Source of the DNA: Chromatiales bacterium
GTDB lineage: Bacteria > Pseudomonadota > Gammaproteobacteria > Chromatiales > Chromatiaceae
Direction: 5' to 3'
Length of the DNA stretch: 15,870 nucleotides
Assembly (NCBI GenBank): GCA_024639625.1
Contig: JAHEIA010000011.1
Coordinates: 1 to 15,870, forward strand
A program made the position numbers and the translations under genes. The notes beneath the pieces were generated by a model that saw only the letters and a program-made list of their open reading frames with translations, searched no databases and was not told the origin of the DNA. This document shows, piece by piece, positions 14,729-15,870 of the stretch (positions are counted from its first letter, which is position 1; each line of letters starts with the position of its first letter).

Positions 14729-15870
14729 ATGGCCACAGAAGTCTCTCCGACAGACGCAGATCGCACGCTCAACCCCCCCCCTGCCACTGATTCGGAGACC
14801 GGCCATTCGGGGCTCGGCGCAATGGGTACGGGATCCTGTCAGGTCATCCGCCGCAACGGCAAGGTGACAGGGTTCGACGCGAATAAGATCGCGGTCGCCC
14901 TGACCAAGGCCTTTCTGGCGGTTGAAGGGGGCAGCGCCGCGGCTTCGACTCGCATACACAAAACGGTTAAGGAGTTGACTCTGCAAGTCGTGAGCGCTCT
15001 CACCCGTCGGATGCCCGACAGCGGAACCGTACACATCGAAGACATTCAGGACCAAGTCGAGCTGGCCCTGATGCGCGCCGGCGAACACAAGGTAGCGCGT
15101 TCTTATGTCCTTTACCGCGAAGAACGCTCTCGCCAGCGGGCCGAGGAGGCGGCCGCGGCGGCCCCACAACAGCCGTCGATCGTCAACATCACCTTGGCCG
15201 ACGGATCCTCTCGGCCGCTGGACGCGGAGCGGCTCAAGGCCCTGGTTGCAGAGGCCTGCGCCGGGCTCGAGATGGTGGACGGCGAGCTCATCCTGAACCA
15301 GGCCTGCCGCAATCTTTATGACGGGGTCAAGGAGAAGGAGGTCTCCCAGGCCCTGGTGATGAGCGCCCGCACCCTGATCGAACACGAGCCAGACTATTCG
15401 CGGGTCGCCGCCAGACTGCTGCTCGACATCCTGCGCCGCGAGGCCCTGGCATTTCTTGGTGTCAGCGGACAGGTGCAGACCCAGCAGGACATGGGGCAGG
15501 TGTACGCCGAGTACTTCAAGACCTACATCAAGCGCGGAGCCGACCTGGAGTTGCTCGACCCCCGCCTGGGACAGTACGACCTGGAAAAGCTGGGGGCGGC
15601 GCTGCAGCCCGAGCGCGACCTCAGTTTCACTTACCTTGGCCTGCAGACATTGTATGACCGTTACTTCATTCACTTGGAGGACACCCGCTTTGAGCTTCCG
15701 CAGGCCTTTTTTATGCGCGTAGCCATGGGTTTGGCGATCAACGAAATCGACCGCGAGACCCGGGCCATTGAGTTCTATCAGCTGCTCTCGAGCTTCGATT
15801 TCATGAGCTCGACTCCAACCCTGTTCAACTCTGGCACTCTCCGCCCCCAGCTATCGAGCTGCTATCTCAC
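14729..15870 (+). CDS. nrdA: Class Ia ribonucleoside-diphosphate reductase alpha subunit (3' end outside window)
   Basis: NrdA reduces ribonucleoside diphosphates under aerobic conditions with a radical delivered by the NrdB beta subunit. ATG 14729 follows a consensus AGGAGG by 4 nt, and the frame stays open for 380 codons to the window end. After a low-complexity leader (1-36), a first ATP-cone spans about 37-135 (VIRRNGKVTGFDANKI), the dATP on/off switch. A second, poorly conserved cone-like segment spans about 148-240 (VNITLADGSSRPLDAERL). The catalytic domain then begins; FMSSTPTLFNSGT near 358 and SSCYL contain C378, the expected substrate-reducing Cys (C225 in E. coli). The rest of the protein and nrdB are not visible. 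Two tandem cones are also known in Pseudomonas aeruginosa NrdA. Control sites upstream indicate NrdR and DnaA regulation. Confidence 0.95.
   Translation, partial: MATEVSPTDADRTLNPPPATDSETGHSGLGAMGTGSCQVIRRNGKVTGFDANKIAVALTKAFLAVEGGSAAASTRIHKTVKELTLQVVSALTRRMPDSGTVHIEDIQDQVELALMRAGEHKVARSYVLYREERSRQRAEEAAAAAPQQPSIVNITLADGSSRPLDAERLKALVAEACAGLEMVDGELILNQACRNLYDGVKEKEVSQALVMSARTLIEHEPDYSRVAARLLLDILRREALAFLGVSGQVQTQQDMGQVYAEYFKTYIKRGADLELLDPRLGQYDLEKLGAALQPERDLSFTYLGLQTLYDRYFIHLEDTRFELPQAFFMRVAMGLAINEIDRETRAIEFYQLLSSFDFMSSTPTLFNSGTLRPQLSSCYL

Noticed and set aside
14546..15673. 375-codon minus-strand frame opposite nrdA
   Set aside because: Antisense shadow of nrdA's coding frame that also covers its promoter; no recognisable motif.

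Overview
The window looks like a chromosomal segment of a GC-rich, facultatively anaerobic proteobacterium, most likely a gammaproteobacterium. The reasons are an NrtR-type NAD regulator beside nadA, a class Ia NrdA with two N-terminal ATP-cones, a class III NrdD/NrdG2 set behind an FNR/Anr-like site, NrdR boxes, E. coli-consensus DnaA boxes and a near-perfect sigma-54 promoter. No species-level call is possible.

Layout. 1-1310 (+): end of an NrtR-like Nudix regulator, then nadA (quinolinate synthase). 1311-2757: a degraded region with no convincing gene except the C-terminal remnant of an IS4-type transposase. 2815-4809 (+): an AT-rich, probably acquired membrane acyltransferase with a C-terminal SGNH domain. 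4810-5130: empty spacer. 5131-8430 (-): a compact operon of circularly permuted ATP-grasp, alpha-E and transglutaminase-like proteins, preceded by a sigma-54 -24/-12 element. 8704-9543 (-): a single-repeat voltage-gated cation channel with an unusually acidic pore motif. 9779-12786 (+): the anaerobic ribonucleotide reductase operon. Its glycyl-radical segment is detached from NrdD and encoded by a separate, translationally coupled ORF, followed by nrdG. 12810-14273 (-): a two-CBS-domain protein and a zinc-ligand-deficient AstE/AspA-like protein. 14729-end (+): the first 380 codons of nrdA, behind a dense control region.

How the parts work together. Two ribonucleotide reductase systems, oxygen-sensitive class III and oxygen-dependent class Ia, lie about 2 kb apart. 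Both are preceded by a pair of NrdR-like boxes whose starts are exactly 32 bp apart. The nrdD promoter also has an FNR-like site, for anaerobic induction. The nrdA promoter has a cluster of DnaA boxes, linking it to replication initiation. The ATP-grasp/alpha-E/transglutaminase operon matches a widespread but functionally uncharacterised module predicted to make or modify peptides. Here it appears to be under RpoN control, and its transglutaminase has Ser in place of the catalytic Cys.

The points most worth follow-up are the split NrdD, the sigma-54 promoter, the Cys-to-Ser transglutaminase, the regulatory array in front of nrdA, and the zinc-less deacylase homologue.
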